Shown here: in pieces, positions 23,690-36,747 of the stretch
Position numbering within the stretch: the first letter of the stretch is position 1
Layout: each line of letters starts with the position of its first letter
NCBI RefSeq assembly: GCF_013368755.1
Contig: NC_049564.1
Span: forward strand, 4,100,001-4,164,000
DNA from: Talaromyces rugulosus
Taxonomy: Eukaryota; Ascomycota; Eurotiomycetes; Eurotiales; Trichocomaceae
DNA length: 64,000 bases
Reading direction: 5' to 3'
Notes under the pieces: model-generated
What the model was told of the DNA's origin: nothing
What the model saw: the letters and a program-made list of their open reading frames with translations, nothing else
Databases searched by the model: none
Translations under genes and position numbers: made by a program

Positions 23690-25522
23690 TCAAGAATCCC
23701 CCGCATCATCACCGCCTGAACTCTTTGGCGTTCCAGGAATATCATCGTCACCTTGCTGCTGTAGCAACGTCGGAGTCGCCATGGGACTGGCGATACTTGT
23801 TGTTGTTGCCTCTGCGTTCCTCCGCGTTTTGGCTCCTTCTTTGAGTTTTTCCCATCTCTCACGGTATCGAGTCAAAACGACCTTGAGTTTCTCGTTTTCA
23901 TGCGATACCTTGTCGATTTCCTTTTCGCGGCGGCGGACTGCGTCTTCGAGATCTTTGATTCGTTTTTCGTGTTCGTTTGGGAGTGTTCCTACCGCTGTTG
24001 CTGCTGCTACTGCTGGTGGAGGAATCGCTGAAGATGCGGTTGGGGACGACGTATTGTAATGCTGGTGATGATGGATGGCTTTGAGAGACTGTTGCAAGGC
24101 CATGGACGACGATTGCGCGTTGACTTCCCACATGTGAAGCCGTTTGGAGAGTTGGTCGGACAGCTGTTTTAGAGCTTCGTTCTCGACATGTAGCTCCTCC
24201 AGTGTCTTGGTACTCTTATAATCATATCCCCCGCTGCCGTGCGAGCTTCTGGTCTTACTGGCTACCATATTCTGTAGCATTTCGGGCGATGGTGGTGTTT
24301 CGCGTGCGTCGACAAAGTCTTCGTCGCCGCCGTCATCCATGCTGTTGCGGCGAGCTTCCTTCTCGGCGCGGGACAGGATGCCAGCATATGAGACCGTGCC
24401 GCCTGTCGTTGGCACAACGTAGAACGATTCTGCTGCGTTGTTTGGGATGCCTCCATTGGAATCCCGTACTGCTCTCAAAGCAGCTCGGGAGAATAGGTGA
24501 TTGACGTCGGGTTCAGCAGCCGCACTGGGGCGATCCGAGGTTGCGTTGTTGCGGTCAACTTTTGGTTCCGCCGAGGATTTCTTCTGGCGAAAAAAATCGC
24601 TGTTATCGGTTCCTAGAGGAAGACCAGCAAAGGCCAAAGGTGCTGATATCTTGGAAATGAGGCCTTCAAATGTCGAGTAGAATCGCTGAAACGGTTGGTC
24701 AGAAGCCAACAGACGTCCTGGTGCCGATTGCTGCCCATGAGCGTCAACAGGAGCAAACTGCTGCGCTTTTATTTCTGTTGGGCTGACCGATGAAGGCGAT
24801 CGTGGTTGTTTGGAAGTTGGTACGACACGGCTACTGCGCTCTCGTGCTCTCCCTTCTGCTGTTTTTGCCCGCCCGGGTGAGTCAGTCAGCTGGCCTCCAG
24901 CGTGCTGCGCAGACAATGTCGGTGATGCCGGGGAGCTTCGACGTGGGATTCCCCGGGCAGAGGCGAGGTTGCTGGCGATTGACGAAGAATCTCTCTGCAA
25001 CTGCCGATTATGCCCAGGAAGTCTTGGAGGCTGTTGCGGCAAATCTCCCGCCTGTGTAGACTGTGCAACTATCGGTACAGCTTTGGACGCAGAGGATTCG
25101 ACCTGGCCAGTTCTGTGGTGTGATGTCAAGGGTGAGGTTGTTGTAGAGCGCTCCGGGGACGTCGGGCGGGTGGGATGCTCATGTTGAGAGCGCAAAATAA
25201 CGGCGAGTCGCTTATGTTCTTCTTCAAGTAGTTTCAAGGTGCGTAGCGCCTATTTCCCAAGAAACAGCTCGTCAGCAAGATTATAGCAAAAGGCGCAAGG
25301 AAGTCATCCACACACATAAGTGTCCACGCAATTCTGGGAGGCAGTTGCGAACTCTCCAGCAGCCAAGTCATGCTCTTCACTAGCTGCCACTGGATTTGAC
25401 TTGCGAGTTTCGAGCACGGCATTGCGCGCATGGGTGTGTGCCTGTATCAGGGTACGCCGTTAGTCGTCAGGTCTAACTAACAAGAGTAGGCTTGGTACCA
25501 AAGTCAGAGGAACGGCCTCCAT
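23690..25522 (-). CDS. MIT-domain coiled-coil protein, possibly Atg38/NRBF2-like
   Basis: Three exons, 25522-25499, 25441-25316 and 25249-23690, give 569 residues. The first exon encodes only eight residues (MEAVPLTL), followed by a helical stretch with HARNAVLETRKSNPVAASEE and HDLAAGEFATASQN, ending in LRTLKLLEEEHKRLAVIL. Together these form three amphipathic helices of the MIT type (microtubule interacting and trafficking). The long middle is disordered and rich in Ser, Pro and Gln. Two coiled coils follow, at about residues 395-425 (LEELHVENEALKQLSDQL) and 475-520 (RIKDLEDAVRRREKEIDKV). An N-terminal MIT domain plus C-terminal coiled coil is the layout of yeast Atg38 and animal NRBF2, subunits of the autophagy PI3-kinase complex. 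I therefore propose that role, but sequence alone does not prove it. It is divergent from the GRAM-VASt gene. Confidence 0.75.
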
Positions 25523-26687
25523 TTCGACTGCGCCCAAAAAGACCACCAGATAATGTGCTGAATCCTAAAGAGCTCCTGGGAACTGTCGAAACAAAGCGTA
25601 TCCTCATGCGGACTTAGAAAGTGGACCAAGAAAAAACTTATATAGATCTGGCGGAAGACGCAAACGGAGAGATTTGGAGGTGCGGGGAGCTGGATGATTG
25701 TCACGGTGGTGTCTGCGAATGACGGATTAAGCAAGCCAAGGCAAACACACGGTAGCTGTAGTTTGTTCACCCTGGGTAGCGTTGATGTCGATGTGATTCT
25801 CGAGTGTCGTGTGTCGTACGTGCCATCGTAGGTAGATGCCAAAACGGTGTAAGTTACCACTTACGAGTTGCACAGGTCATGTGGAAGCAACGGCGGCTAG
25901 CCACGCCTGCCGCGGTCGTCCTTGAACCATTACGTCGTGGACCGACAAACTAATACTCTCTCCAACCACATCGTCACTGTGCTCGCATTGACCGTGACCC
26001 ATCGCCGCACTCTGTCCCATCGCAAAGAATAGTTATGGTGCAGGTCCATCTATCCATCCCTGAATTCCCCCTCTCTCGGCGATCTCCCCACCGTACCTCG
26101 TCACCCAACGGAGTCAACGGACGCCTCGCCGTGCTAAACCCTTCTAGACCAAAGCGTCAGAGCAGAAAAACTGGAGCCAAAAACAGCCCCCGGCGCCTGC
26201 GCTGCTGCTGCTGCTAATTAACTAGCTGCTTTAGTTGCAGTCATTGGCCACCATCAACTCGACGCCGAGAGCTGGAGTTGTCTGCCAAAGGCCAGACTAG
26301 TCAGCCAACAAGCATCATTGCTCGTCTCCTCCCACCGCCTGCTTCCATCTCCTTTCCATCGCATTTGCTGCATTATATCATTATCGAAACACGAGACTCT
26401 TCTCCTGACGAGACGACAATCGCTATCAATCGGCATCGGCATCGGAATGGGGGAAATGTTGCATCAGCTAAACTGACCTCCCGTCAAGGTACGCTTGCTC
26501 ATCGCGCCCTCCCCTGGCCGACGAATAATAACCTATTGCACTTCTATAGACACAGAACGAGACACCGGATATCTGCGAGACCTATGGTCTGATTTGGAGA
26601 AAAAGAAACAGCCGATTGACCCAAACGACGCCTGTCTTTGCACAGCCTTAACTACAACCCGGCGGGGAAGCCCCGGCCGCCTGCCTC
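25523..26687. promoter_or_regulatory. Divergent promoter region between the MIT gene and the GRAM-VASt gene
   Basis: About 1.2 kb. It contains pyrimidine-rich stretches close to the GRAM-VASt gene, a short CTG repeat near 26202-26215 and no credible coding frame. The 26300-26680 part probably forms a long 5' leader of the GRAM-VASt gene. Confidence 0.5.
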
Positions 26688-29600
26688 ATGGATGACGCCC
26701 AGGAATTGTCGACAAATTCTCATCATTCCGGCGGTTTGAAGAAGGTTTTCTCACGGTCGAATCGGAGCCAGACGACACATGAAACCGAGAGTACCCAGGG
26801 TTCCGCTCGAAGCAATGACCGCTCATCAGCCGACTCGACGCTAGACAAACGCCCAGCAACCGCCGGTGGTGGTGAGCTGACGGTGGAGGACTCGCCCAAT
26901 CGGTTATCGAAACTTCTTACCTCTCGTAGGAAGAAGAAGAACAACAACAACAACAAAACTATAGAATCTATCCCATCTGCTGATTCCTTGGTGGAGGGCG
27001 ACGATGACGAACCGGGTCCTTTTCCACCGCTACCCTCGGAGGAATTTGTCCCTTCTGAATCCCGTGGAAATACTGCCGGCTTTAACCAGAGTAATGTTAG
27101 CATCAACCTGTTGACCGATGATTCGGAAACCGACCAGTGAGTTGACAACCGGTCTCAAATAAGCATACTGTATTTTTTAGACCTCAAGGAAGCTAACGAA
27201 TATGCTATGATAGCACGCCTCCTCTGACGTCACAAGATTCTCACGTTGGTTATTTGACTACATCGTCTCCATTGATAAAGACCACGCCAGTGGACGACAC
27301 GGACGATACTCGTTCGGCCTCTTCGACATCGCCCTCGCGGCGCCATAGCATTTCTGCCCCAGAAGTCTCTTCCCCCGGCCATCTTGGATTCACGGCCACA
27401 ATATCTGGCCCTCCATCAGATAGTTCCAGGAAACAAAGTGTCTCCCCCGGGAGACGATTGAAAGATGCATTCAAGCCTTCACAGAGTAAGAAGAGCCCAG
27501 GTGTGAGCCCCGACCGAGAATCATCCCAATCTAGCGAGAGTCAAGGAAGGAAATCACAAAGTATCTTCGCCAATAGTCGGCGAAGCAGCCTGTCCGAGAG
27601 ACGAGCTGGGAAGCGTTCGCAAAGCCCACCACCTCCGCTACCAAAGCCGATCATCGTTGACTCTGTTCCGCCCCCGAAACCCCAGTCACCTGCTAGTACA
27701 AGTTCTGTCAAAACACCTACCGCAAGAGATGTTGCGAGAGTCGTAACTACTGTCACACCGCCTACACCAACTGATTCCAGCAATGGGTTTGCTCCTCAGC
27801 TGACAGATTCACCGGAATCTATCAAGTCCAAAGGTGCAGAATTCCCCCCTGGAACAGTGGTCAGTCCGTCGGGGAACATGATATCTCACCGTCGCGTAAG
27901 ATCCGCCGGAGCTGTTTCTCATCCTCCGAGCAAGCTATCACAATCGACAATTCTGACGCCTATGATCGAAGAGACTAGGGCTATGGGTTCTCGCTCGCCG
28001 TCAGGCGCCCAGAATGGATTTTTCTCTTCGGTACTTTCGGCGGCCCAGAATGCTGCTTCCTCACTCAGCGGTAGTCTGGGTGGTCCAAATAAAAACCGCA
28101 GTGTCACCTCGCCAACCGATATGGATAAGGACCAGACTTCTACAGATGTGATTGCAGAGGGTGAAAAAGAAGCACATGCGGATCCAGCATCGCAAGATGC
28201 TAGCGAGGATGCGAAAAGGGAACTCGCGGTCAACACTCTTGGTACTGGGGATTTGGACTTTAGCCATTTGGATGTAGACTCCGCGGCTGGCGGTGTTGTG
28301 ACAACAAAAGACGGAGTTGTGATTACCAAACCCGACACGTCAACAGATAGCCAAGCGACAAAGAGGGATCAGATGTCGGCTCGTATTGAAGATTTGCGAG
28401 CAGCTAGGGCCGTATCAATGGCATACGAGAAACCATCCGAGCTCGCATCCACCCCTGCAGGATCTACGCCGGAAGAGGGCGGTGAACAAAAGTCGATTGG
28501 ACTTCCCTTGACCAAACAAACCAGCGGAGAGCACACACCGCCAGGGGGGAGCACAATTGAAGGCGAGACACCAAATAGCTTGAGACGTACCGGAAGTGTG
28601 CGCAGCCGGCTAGCTCGCCGTCATCGCCGTTCTTCAGGAGCGACCGGGTCCACTATAGGTGCTATCGGACTAAACGCAGTATCACTGGGATTGCCGAATG
28701 GAAACTCAACGGCGCCACGTTTGACTGGTTTTGCTGTTGCAAGCAAAAAGCGCAACCGTGAATACCACCAGCTCTTCCGAAGCGTCCCCGAGGACGATTT
28801 TTTGATAGAGGATTATAGCTGTGCGTTGCAGCGTGATATCATCCTTGCTGGTCGAATCTACATATCTGAAGGCCACATTTGTTTCTCGAGCAACATCCTG
28901 GGTTTTGTAACAACCTTAGTCATCAGCTTTGATGAGATTGTCGCCATTGAGAAGGAGAATACCGCCATGGTATTTCCAAATGCAATCGCCATTCAAACTC
29001 TACATTCTCGACATACCTTCCGCAGCTTGCTTAGCCGCGAAGCAACATACGACTTGATGGTCAACATATGGAAAATCAATCACCCTTCATTACGAAGCTA
29101 TCTCAATGGTATGAGGATCGACGAAGGTCTTGGTGACAAGACTGAGAAGGCCAACGAAAGCGATGTTGCTAGTGATTTGGAGGATGAAGATGAAATTTAC
29201 GATGAGGACGAGGACAACGAGGACGACAGCTCAGAAGATGGCGGTGAGGATACCATGACCGAAAACAAAAATGCCGAATCAGGTAAACAAGTGAGCCGAA
29301 AGGCTTCCGGTCTGACTACGAACGCACTGGGCCAGGGGGCAGCCTCAGCCCCCGCCCTAGCCACATTGGATGCAGGCGTCGCCGCGAATTCTGGGTCTTC
29401 TGAAGGCAATGGAAACGAGTTTCCTGGACCGTCTACACACCCCGCAACGGAATACAATGATGCCGGAGGTCGGTATGACAAAGTTGTCAAGGAAGATATT
29501 ATCCCTGCACCCCTGGGTAAGGTGTACAGTCTGGTATTTGGGCCCGCGTCTGGAACCTTCATGACCAAGTTTATGGTGGAGGATCAGAAATCCCTCGAAT

Positions 29601-30655
29601 TGCAACTTGAAGACGACAAGAAAGGATTGAACAATGCGAACAAGTCTCGCCAGTACTCATATATCAAGCCATTGAATGCACCCATCGGCCCCAAGCAGAC
29701 GAAATGTATCAGCAACGAAATGCTTGATCTACTCGATCTAGAAAAGGCGGTCCTCGTGACTCTTTCAACCCAGACCCCTGACGTCCCTAGTGGCAACATC
29801 TTCACGGTCAAAACGAAATATCTTTTCACCTGGGCAGCAAACAACCAAACCAAGTTTTTCATGTCTTGCGCCATCGAATGGACAGGGAAGAGTTGGTTAA
29901 AAGGTAAGCCCCGGGAAATATTTGTCTTTTTCGAACTATTCTAACGGTATACATTAGGGCCAATTGAAAAAGCGGCTATCGATGGCCAGATGGGCTTCGG
30001 TAACGATCTCGTGAGGGCTCTGAAAACGGCAGTACAAAGCCGTGCCGTTGGTGCAAAAGGCGCCAAAACAAAAGGTCGCCGTAAGAAAGGCGCCGTCGAC
30101 GCAGGCGAAAATGTGGCTGTGGCGGCTGCAGCTGCTAGCGCCGCTCTCGACGCCAACAAAAGGGATCATCAAGGATGGGGTTTACTGGAACCTCTTCGCG
30201 GTCCGTTGCAACCGGTTGTGAGCATTTTCAATCCACTCTGGAGCGCTCAGGTTGCGATTGGAATCATTGCATTTTTGTTGTTCACCATATACTCCAAGGG
30301 CCTGACTGGGCCATCAGTACTATCATCCGACATGACTCGCCTCAAACTGACTCCTCCACAGCGCCTCGCTGCTTATGAAGAGATGTGGCGCGCCGAGGAG
30401 AACGAGCTGTGGAAATGGCTCGAAGATCGGGTAGGGCTGGATGGGATCAGCTTCCCGGGCAGCAGTCAGAACCATGACTCCAAGCTACGGCCACAGAAAC
30501 GTAGTCAAAAACCCTTTAGTCAATATCTGGCCTCAAAAATTGACGATGAACAAATATCGCAGCGTGAGATGAACTATGCGATCGGCGTTGTTCGAGATCG
30601 CCTCGAGAAACTTGAACAAGTGGTAGGCGAGCCAAATGATCAAGGTCCCCGATAG
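26688..30655 (+). CDS. GRAM-VASt membrane-anchored lipid transfer protein (LAM/Ysp2-type)
   Basis: Protein of the Ysp/LAM family (animal GRAMD1/Aster), anchored in the ER and moving sterol between membranes at contact sites. Three exons, 26688-27136, 27214-29903 and 29958-30655, give 1278 residues. The first 660 residues are disordered and Ser/Thr/Pro-rich. The GRAM (PH-like) domain starts near residue 665 (NREYHQLFRSVPEDDFLIED, CALQRDIILAGRIYISEGHI, FSSNILGF). A strongly acidic segment (EDEDEIYDEDEDNEDDSSED) follows. The VASt/StART-like sterol-binding domain runs from about 905 to 1070 (IPAPLGKVYSLVFGP, RQYSYIKPLNAPIGPKQTK). A single helix near 1146 (VAIGIIAFLLFTIYS) is the ER anchor, followed by a short helical tail. 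The order of domains is that of yeast Ysp2/Lam2 and Lam4. There is one VASt domain, as in Lam5/Lam6 or Ysp1-like members, so the precise orthologue is uncertain. Confidence 0.88.
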
Positions 30656-31189
30656 ACAAAACGCAAAAATCTCTTGCATGAGCGTTTTCTTTAAAGAATC
30701 CGTTCTTTCCCTATACTCTACACTCCTTTTATGTTAAATATCCCGCTGTGGTCAATGACTGACAGCGTACCTCCATCCTTTTGCTACTGCTTTCCTTGTG
30801 TACACTCCAATCCCTTTTGAGGGAACTTCTTTTTCAGATATGGGGGCTTTGATGTCAGCGGTTTTCTTGTGTATACTTTTGATTGTTGTGCCTCTAAATG
30901 CCATGGCGAATTACGAAACTGTGGCTATCTTCTCCGTTGTTGACATTGTGAGCGTGTTTTTTTATATCACTAGTTTATTTTGTTGTTTGTGTTTTTATAG
31001 GAGTTTTATATCTTAACATCTTATCAAACATCTTGGAGAAATTTAGAATGACTTTGATCTTGCAGAACACGATTGCATCAATGTTTCTGATATCAGTTTT
31101 ATTTAAAAGAGATATCTACTCGTTTTAGCAACTAATCCCTCTCAATATTATTTGATCTTGCACAAGCCTTCCAATATGGTCCTCTCGAA
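30656..31189. other. Convergent 3' flanks, no gene
   Basis: 534 bp, AT-rich, between convergent stop codons. A short open frame at 30798-31016 is hydrophobic but ends in low-complexity T-rich sequence and has no recognised relatives. Not called. Confidence 0.55.
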
Positions 31190-34110
31190 TCAAGACACAT
31201 AAAAGGTCGCATTTGCTCGAATATTCACCGAACTGCTACCTACATGGACAATGAAAGCCCCGGACTCGACGACGTACTTCATATTAGCATTCCACAAACC
31301 CAGATCACCAACTTGGATCGGGATTTTCACGGTGCGTGTCTCACCGGGCCCGAAGATGACCTTGTCGAAGCCTTTTAATTGCTGGTTTGGCACGACCACT
31401 GACGCATACTCGTCTGTGATGTACGCCTGAACAACCTCGGTTGCGTTGCGCGTCGTATCCTCGTTCTTGATGTCGATACTGATCGTGACCGTATCCGTGG
31501 CCGTGACTTTCGTTTTGTCTAGCTGTACGGCACTATACTGAAACGTCGAATAGCTCTTACCATATCCAAACTCGTACCATGGGAGCGGAGAACCAATGGC
31601 ATATTGATGTCCAAAGACAATAGTATCATTTGCAGTAATGAATCCAGAATCTCCAATCGACCGACCGGAGTTGAGATAGTCGTAAAAGATGGGCAACGAA
31701 CCGACTGACCGTGGGAAGCTGACTGACAGCTTGCCTGACGGATTATAGTCGCCGAAAAGCACATCTGCCAAAGCATTTCCACCTTGTTCTGATGGGTAGA
31801 ACTGCTGGATTAATGCCGCTGTCGAGTTTGAGATCCATGGCTCTGTGACCGGTTTTCCGGAGGAAAAGACTACGACGGTGGGGACTCCTGTATCAGTAAT
31901 CGCTTTGACAAGCGGAGCTTGGGCGCCAACTAGGCGCAAATCGTTCACATCGACATGCTCCCCAGTGCTTCATTTTTGTGTTAGAAACTTTCGTTCATCA
32001 TAGTGTTATCTGTAAGATAAGATTACTCACGTTGCATTTAAGCCTTCCCAAAGCTCTTGCTGATCTCGAGACCATGTACCCACAACGACAACGGCTACAT
32101 CAGACTTTTTTGCAGCCTCGATGGCTTCATCGAATCCGGATTGGTCGTTGCTCCAACGCTCGCATCCCTGGGCATAGTTGATGATTGTTGAATTTCCAAC
32201 AGCATTTCTAATCCCATCAAGAGGAGTAACGCCTCGGTACTGGCTCTGGTATACTACATAGTCACCGTACTTTCAACAAAGCGTTAGTGTAATAATAATG
32301 ACTATAGAACTATTTTTGTGGTGAACTCACATTCATAAAGCCATGAGCCATGGGCCCAATCACAGCTATACTTCCGTCTTTCTTCAATGGAAGAGTGTTG
32401 TTGTGGTTTTCAAGCAGCACTATTGACTCTCGATCCAAGTCCCTTGCTATGCTCAATGCCTCGGGTGTGTGAATGAGCTTACTCCATTGGCTAGAAGGTG
32501 CGCCAGGATACGGATTTTCGAAAAGACCCATTTCGAATTTTGCTCTCAAAAGTCTTGAAACCGCTGTGTCGACAGTTTTGATATCGAGTTTTCCAGATTT
32601 GACTAGCTCCGGTATCTTCTCAAAGTTGCTGTGACATTTTGTCATTAGAAAATAGGGTTTGGAAAAAAAAAAAAAAAAAAAAAGGCTTCTAAAATAAGGA
32701 ATTCTTACAACGACCCGCCTCCCATTTCCACATCATTTCCTGCAGGAAGAGCAGCGAGGGTGATGGCTTCCGAATCAATGGGCGAACTTTGGCACAGCTT
32801 GAAAGCCGTACATAACCTGTCAGTTCCACCTGCGTCACTGATTACCCAGTAATCATATCCCCATTCTTCTCGCAGAATTTCTGTCAGCGTGTGATGATCA
32901 GATACAGCAGGAATTCCGTCATAGCTAGAGTCAATAGTTAGTATCCGTACGTGACTGTATAATAGGGGGATTACCTGTGATAGGCACTCATGATACTCCA
33001 CGCTCCTGCATCAATGATCGCTCGTTTGAAGGGCGGGGCCCAACTGATATGCATAAGTTAAAAAAAAAGCATATCTTCCAGAGGACCGAAAGACTTACGT
33101 TGTTCTTAGTTCCCTCTCACCTCCATGGACCGGCCCAGTGTTCAGCCCTTGTTCGGGATTGCTGAATCCTATAAAGTGTTTGACTGTTGCAGATACATTC
33201 TGGCTTTGCAAACCCTTGATGTAATGATATGTAATTTCACCTGCTAGAAATGGGTCTTCCGAAGTTGTCTCTTCGACCTTTACAACTTCATTAGCCAGGT
33301 TCATCGAGAATTCAGCGGGTCTTATACTCGGCCATAACGCAGCTCTCGAGCCAAATCAGCAAGAGGGGCAAATAACTGAGTGACTCCCAAGGCACGTGCT
33401 TCCTGTCCGATAATTTGGCCCATTTTTTGCACCAACTGTGAATTTGCCATGTTAAGTTCAAGCGAGAGAAACAAGAGGTCTAGGAATGTGGATATAGGGA
33501 TCACTTACATCTCGATTCCACGAAGACCCATAACCAATAGGGGAATTGAAAATGGTAGCATTTCCGATAAGAAAGCCATGGATGCCTTCGGTCTGAACCA
33601 GTGCTGGAATCCCCAGGGTTGTATTCTGAAGAAGATAGTCCTGTCCTTTTTGGATATTCGTTGTAAGCCATTCCCATGAAATAGGATATCCGACTAAAGG
33701 GCATAATTAGTAATTATCTTTGACTTGCTTTTTATAGTGAGAATAGATCTTCAGGAGATATTTCATACCGTAGAATGACCCCGCTTTCACCTGCATGTTT
33801 TCCACTAGCCCAGACTCATTAAATGCGCCTGAAGTAGAATTCATCCAGTTCGTTATATCCCCTAATGTCAAAATAAAGACAAAAAATATAAGTCTTCTGC
33901 CAGCTAACAAACTGGTCTTCCTCACAAATAGTACACACCTTGTATCAACTGCGCCGTTTTGTCTTCGATTGTCATCCGTCCGACCAAATCCGCGACTCGT
34001 TGGTCGACTGATAGATGAGGATTTTTATATGGGAGTGTGCCGTTTGCCCATACTCCCAAGTCCAGCGATAAAAGGCATAGGCCATAGGCTAGCCCTCTGA
34101 TTGTAAACAT
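31190..34110 (-). CDS. Secreted glycoside hydrolase family 3 (beta-glucosidase/xylosidase-like)
   Basis: Extracellular GH3 enzyme removing terminal beta-linked sugars from oligosaccharides or glycosides. Ten exons join in phase: 34110-33939, 33861-33769, 33693-33509, 33435-33328, 33277-33099, 33043-32975, 32924-32709, 32628-32331, 32269-32031, 31967-31190, for 778 residues. A signal peptide of about 22 residues (MFTIRGLAYGLCLLSLDLGVW) precedes the TIM barrel. The barrel has the landmarks GIPALVQTEGIHG, LFAPLADLARELRYGRVEET and VKHFIGFSNPEQG, and the catalytic nucleophile Asp299 in WVISDAGGTD. The second (alpha/beta sandwich) domain contains IAVIGPMAHG and VVVVGTWSRDQQELWEG. The C-terminal fibronectin-like domain ends the protein (GETRTVKIPI). 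One intron (32708-32629) holds a run of 21 A. Relatives include the GH3 saponin-detoxifying enzymes of plant-associated fungi, which makes the saponin-hydrolase-like gene 5 kb away noteworthy; the real substrate is unknown. Confidence 0.9.
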
Positions 34111-35859
34111 TGATGTGGCGTTCCCCGGATTCTCTCTCCAAACGTCGTGAGTGGTAAATAAGAGTCACAGATATACAACGAGCTAGTTGAAGCAATAAAG
34201 CCCCAGAAAGTCGATCAAGTAAAAATAAAAGAAGAATGAATGGATAATTACCGAATCAGGGTCGGCAGAACGCCCGGGTTTCTTCGAGAGCTCCGTTCTT
34301 GAAAATTCCCCGAAACGGAAATTGGAAGCTAGGGTCCTAAAATAGGCAAAAAGTGTAAAATCGCCACACACTAGAACATTCTCTGTGTTGTTTACCACGA
34401 TTTTATATGAAAGTCATATGAATGTGATCAACAATCTTGCGGAGTGTCGTTCTGGTTATAGTCCTTAAGAGGTGGGCTTCCTTTGACCCCCGCATTGGAC
34501 TAATCGAGGATCGATTTTATCCTAAATTTCTATAATTTTACCGGTTAATTAAATATGCTGTAGTGCTAGCTAACTTGCGGGGTATTTAATGGGCTGTTAG
34601 TGTGAGTTGACTATTAATTGACATATCGCACTGTGCACATGCATCTGGATCTAAGGGCCATCGAATCGGAACATTAATTGATCACTACCTGTAGAATTTT
34701 TTACCGGTACAATGCTAACTGGAAGGAGAATTAGTCAAATTGCATATGTATACAAAGCAAAGAACTTGTATGACTTAAAATTAAGGAGCTCACCAAGTCT
34801 TGGCCTCTTTCCCCAGTCTGCGCCATAAATTGATTTTACTATTTAGTACGGCTTTGGATTTCCCACCAATCGCGTTTAACAATAATGGTGGATATAAGCA
34901 GGATATCAAATAATTTTATACAAGTAGAATAGGAGTACCTGCATATTTAACAGTAAAAGTAACAACTAATAAAGCTATTTTAATACTATTTCGACCCACT
35001 GTTTTAACAATTCACTTACCAATGTAACCTTTTAGTCGCTGTAGATACTAAGCCTTCTAGGTCGTCTCAATATTAATCATCTGAAAGGTAGCTTTTGTTT
35101 CTAAACATAATATAACCACTAGCAAAAATATTTTAACTACCTCCTATTCTAGCATGTTCACTCCCTAGACCCACGTTAATCACCCTATAAAACATCATCT
35201 GCGCCCACTTGTTCCCTACTACTTCTACTACTCTCCTTTTCTCCCTCTCTCTCAGGTCTGGGTAGAGGTGGTTAATATTGGGTCAAAATTGGTCCTAGGA
35301 CTATGAACTTAAATCTACATATGTAGATATGTCCTAGGCTCGCGGTACTTAAGTTAGAGAAGTGTGACACTCTAGGCATGCCCGCGTTCTCGTCCCCCCA
35401 AGCCTAATATCCAGTTGGGCCATATAACCAACTTGGCCAACTAATTGTAGGAACTGAATGTGCCTCCCTTAAGTATGTTAACTAGTTTTTACTTCCAGAC
35501 GATTTGTCTCAATCCAATTTTACATGTATAATCGAGCCTCGATATATTCCACCAGATGAGGATATTTGGAGACATCAAAGACTAGCCGCGCACATGGAAG
35601 CACCGCATACACCCGGGTTGAAAAGCGCCAAAGGAACGGGTGATGTGGAAATCTCAGTATATTGCTATTCTTCACGGTACGGCAATTTGTTTAGATTAAG
35701 ATTTTCTAAGAGTTTGAAGCCACAAATAAAGTCTAATTCGCTATTCTATAATGCTAAAGGGGAAAAAAAAAGAGAAACTATAGAAGAGAGAATCTAAAAG
35801 CAGAAGAAAAAAAAGGAGGACTTGGAATATAGCATGTGGAATATAAACGCCAAAAGATA
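34111..35859. other. AT-rich intergenic interval with short palindromes
   Basis: About 1.75 kb upstream of the GH3 gene and downstream of the RTA1-like gene. From 34500 to 35200 it is markedly AT-rich with many stop codons in all frames. A 16-bp perfect palindrome lies at 35313-35328 with GTCCTAGG words on both sides (separate entry). No gene is supported; decayed repeat DNA is likely. Confidence 0.5.
35292..35338. repeat. Perfect 16-bp palindrome flanked by GTCCTAGG words
   Basis: ATCTACATATGTAGAT at 35313-35328 is its own reverse complement. GTCCTAGGAC (35292-35301), itself palindromic, lies before it and GTCCTAGG (35331-35338) after it. It could be a protein-binding site or a piece of a mobile-element end. 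Confidence 0.55.
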
Positions 35860-36747
35860 TCAGACCTCCGAATAGCTAGTTGCAAGGGGCATGCTTCCCT
35901 CAAGATCCTTCGTCGGCTTTATATCGCTGGGATACCAAATGAAGAAAATAACCATGACAATCGCCATCGGCGCAGAGTCAAATATATAAAGCGTCCACTC
36001 GTGTGACAAGGGGTAGCCGTCGTTTCCAAGGACATATTCAATAATGCGGAAAACAGAGCGAATAATAATCAAAGCACTAACAGCGTATAGCATATTCAAT
36101 GACTTCTTCCAGGGCATCCCGGGAAGGAGAGATTCGGGGGTAGGCGAGCGGTTGATGCGTTTCTCAAAGATTATGGCCGTGAGCCAAAAAATGGAAAATG
36201 AGATAAGTTGGATTGCTAATCCAGCAATGACTGCAACCTTTGCCCATGTAGTATACCCCAGGACCGAGAGAGATGAGGAATTGCCTTGGACGATGAAAGA
36301 CAAAACGTCGCCCCAGACAAAAGTCTTTGTCAAACGCGAGACACGAATGACTGAAAGGTGCTCTCCTCCGATGCGACGAATAAGACGACCTAAGGTCATG
36401 TAAATGGAGGCGGCGAAGAGCGTAGGACCGAGTAGAATGAATATGTTTGCCAAGATATATGGCCCCATGCCGGTGGTATTACCATGTGAAACACAACGGC
36501 CTATGTATCCTAATATTTCAACTAAGCCATGTAAATTAGCATTTGGTCTTCAGGGGTTGAAAATGTAGAGTGTATACATACACAAGCCACCTAGAGTGAA
36601 AGAGATGCAAAACCATGTTCTCATCGTGAATAACTTCCAAGAATGAAGTCCAGTCAGGATCATGAATATAAGCATAAAGATGACGGCCGCAGGCAGTGAC
36701 GGAACATAGTTCCAAAATTTATAGGAGCGTGAAATGATTTCATGCAT
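35860..36747 (-). CDS. RTA1-like seven-helix membrane protein
   Basis: Member of the fungal RTA1 family (Rta1, Rsb1, Pug1), plasma-membrane or ER proteins linked to resistance to membrane-active sterol analogues and to lipid translocation. Two exons, 36747-36582 and 36521-35860, give 275 residues, normal for the family. Seven hydrophobic segments are visible, beginning AAVIFMLIFMILTGLHSWK. The family signatures are present: GYIGR at the exon junction region, YILANIFILLGPTLFAASIYM after it, and FVWGDVLSFIVQGNSSSL with Asp and Gln in the membrane, then the HEWTLYIFDSAPM segment near the end. The first ATG giving MHEIISRSYKFW was used. It is preceded by an AT-rich promoter and sits between the GH3 gene and a Zn2Cys6 regulator. 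A protective role against sterol-binding compounds is inference from the family. Confidence 0.88.

Noticed and set aside
32663..32683. 21-base A run taken as a poly(A) retroelement tail
   Set aside because: It lies within an intron of the GH3 gene with flanking exons in phase, and there is no target duplication or element body.
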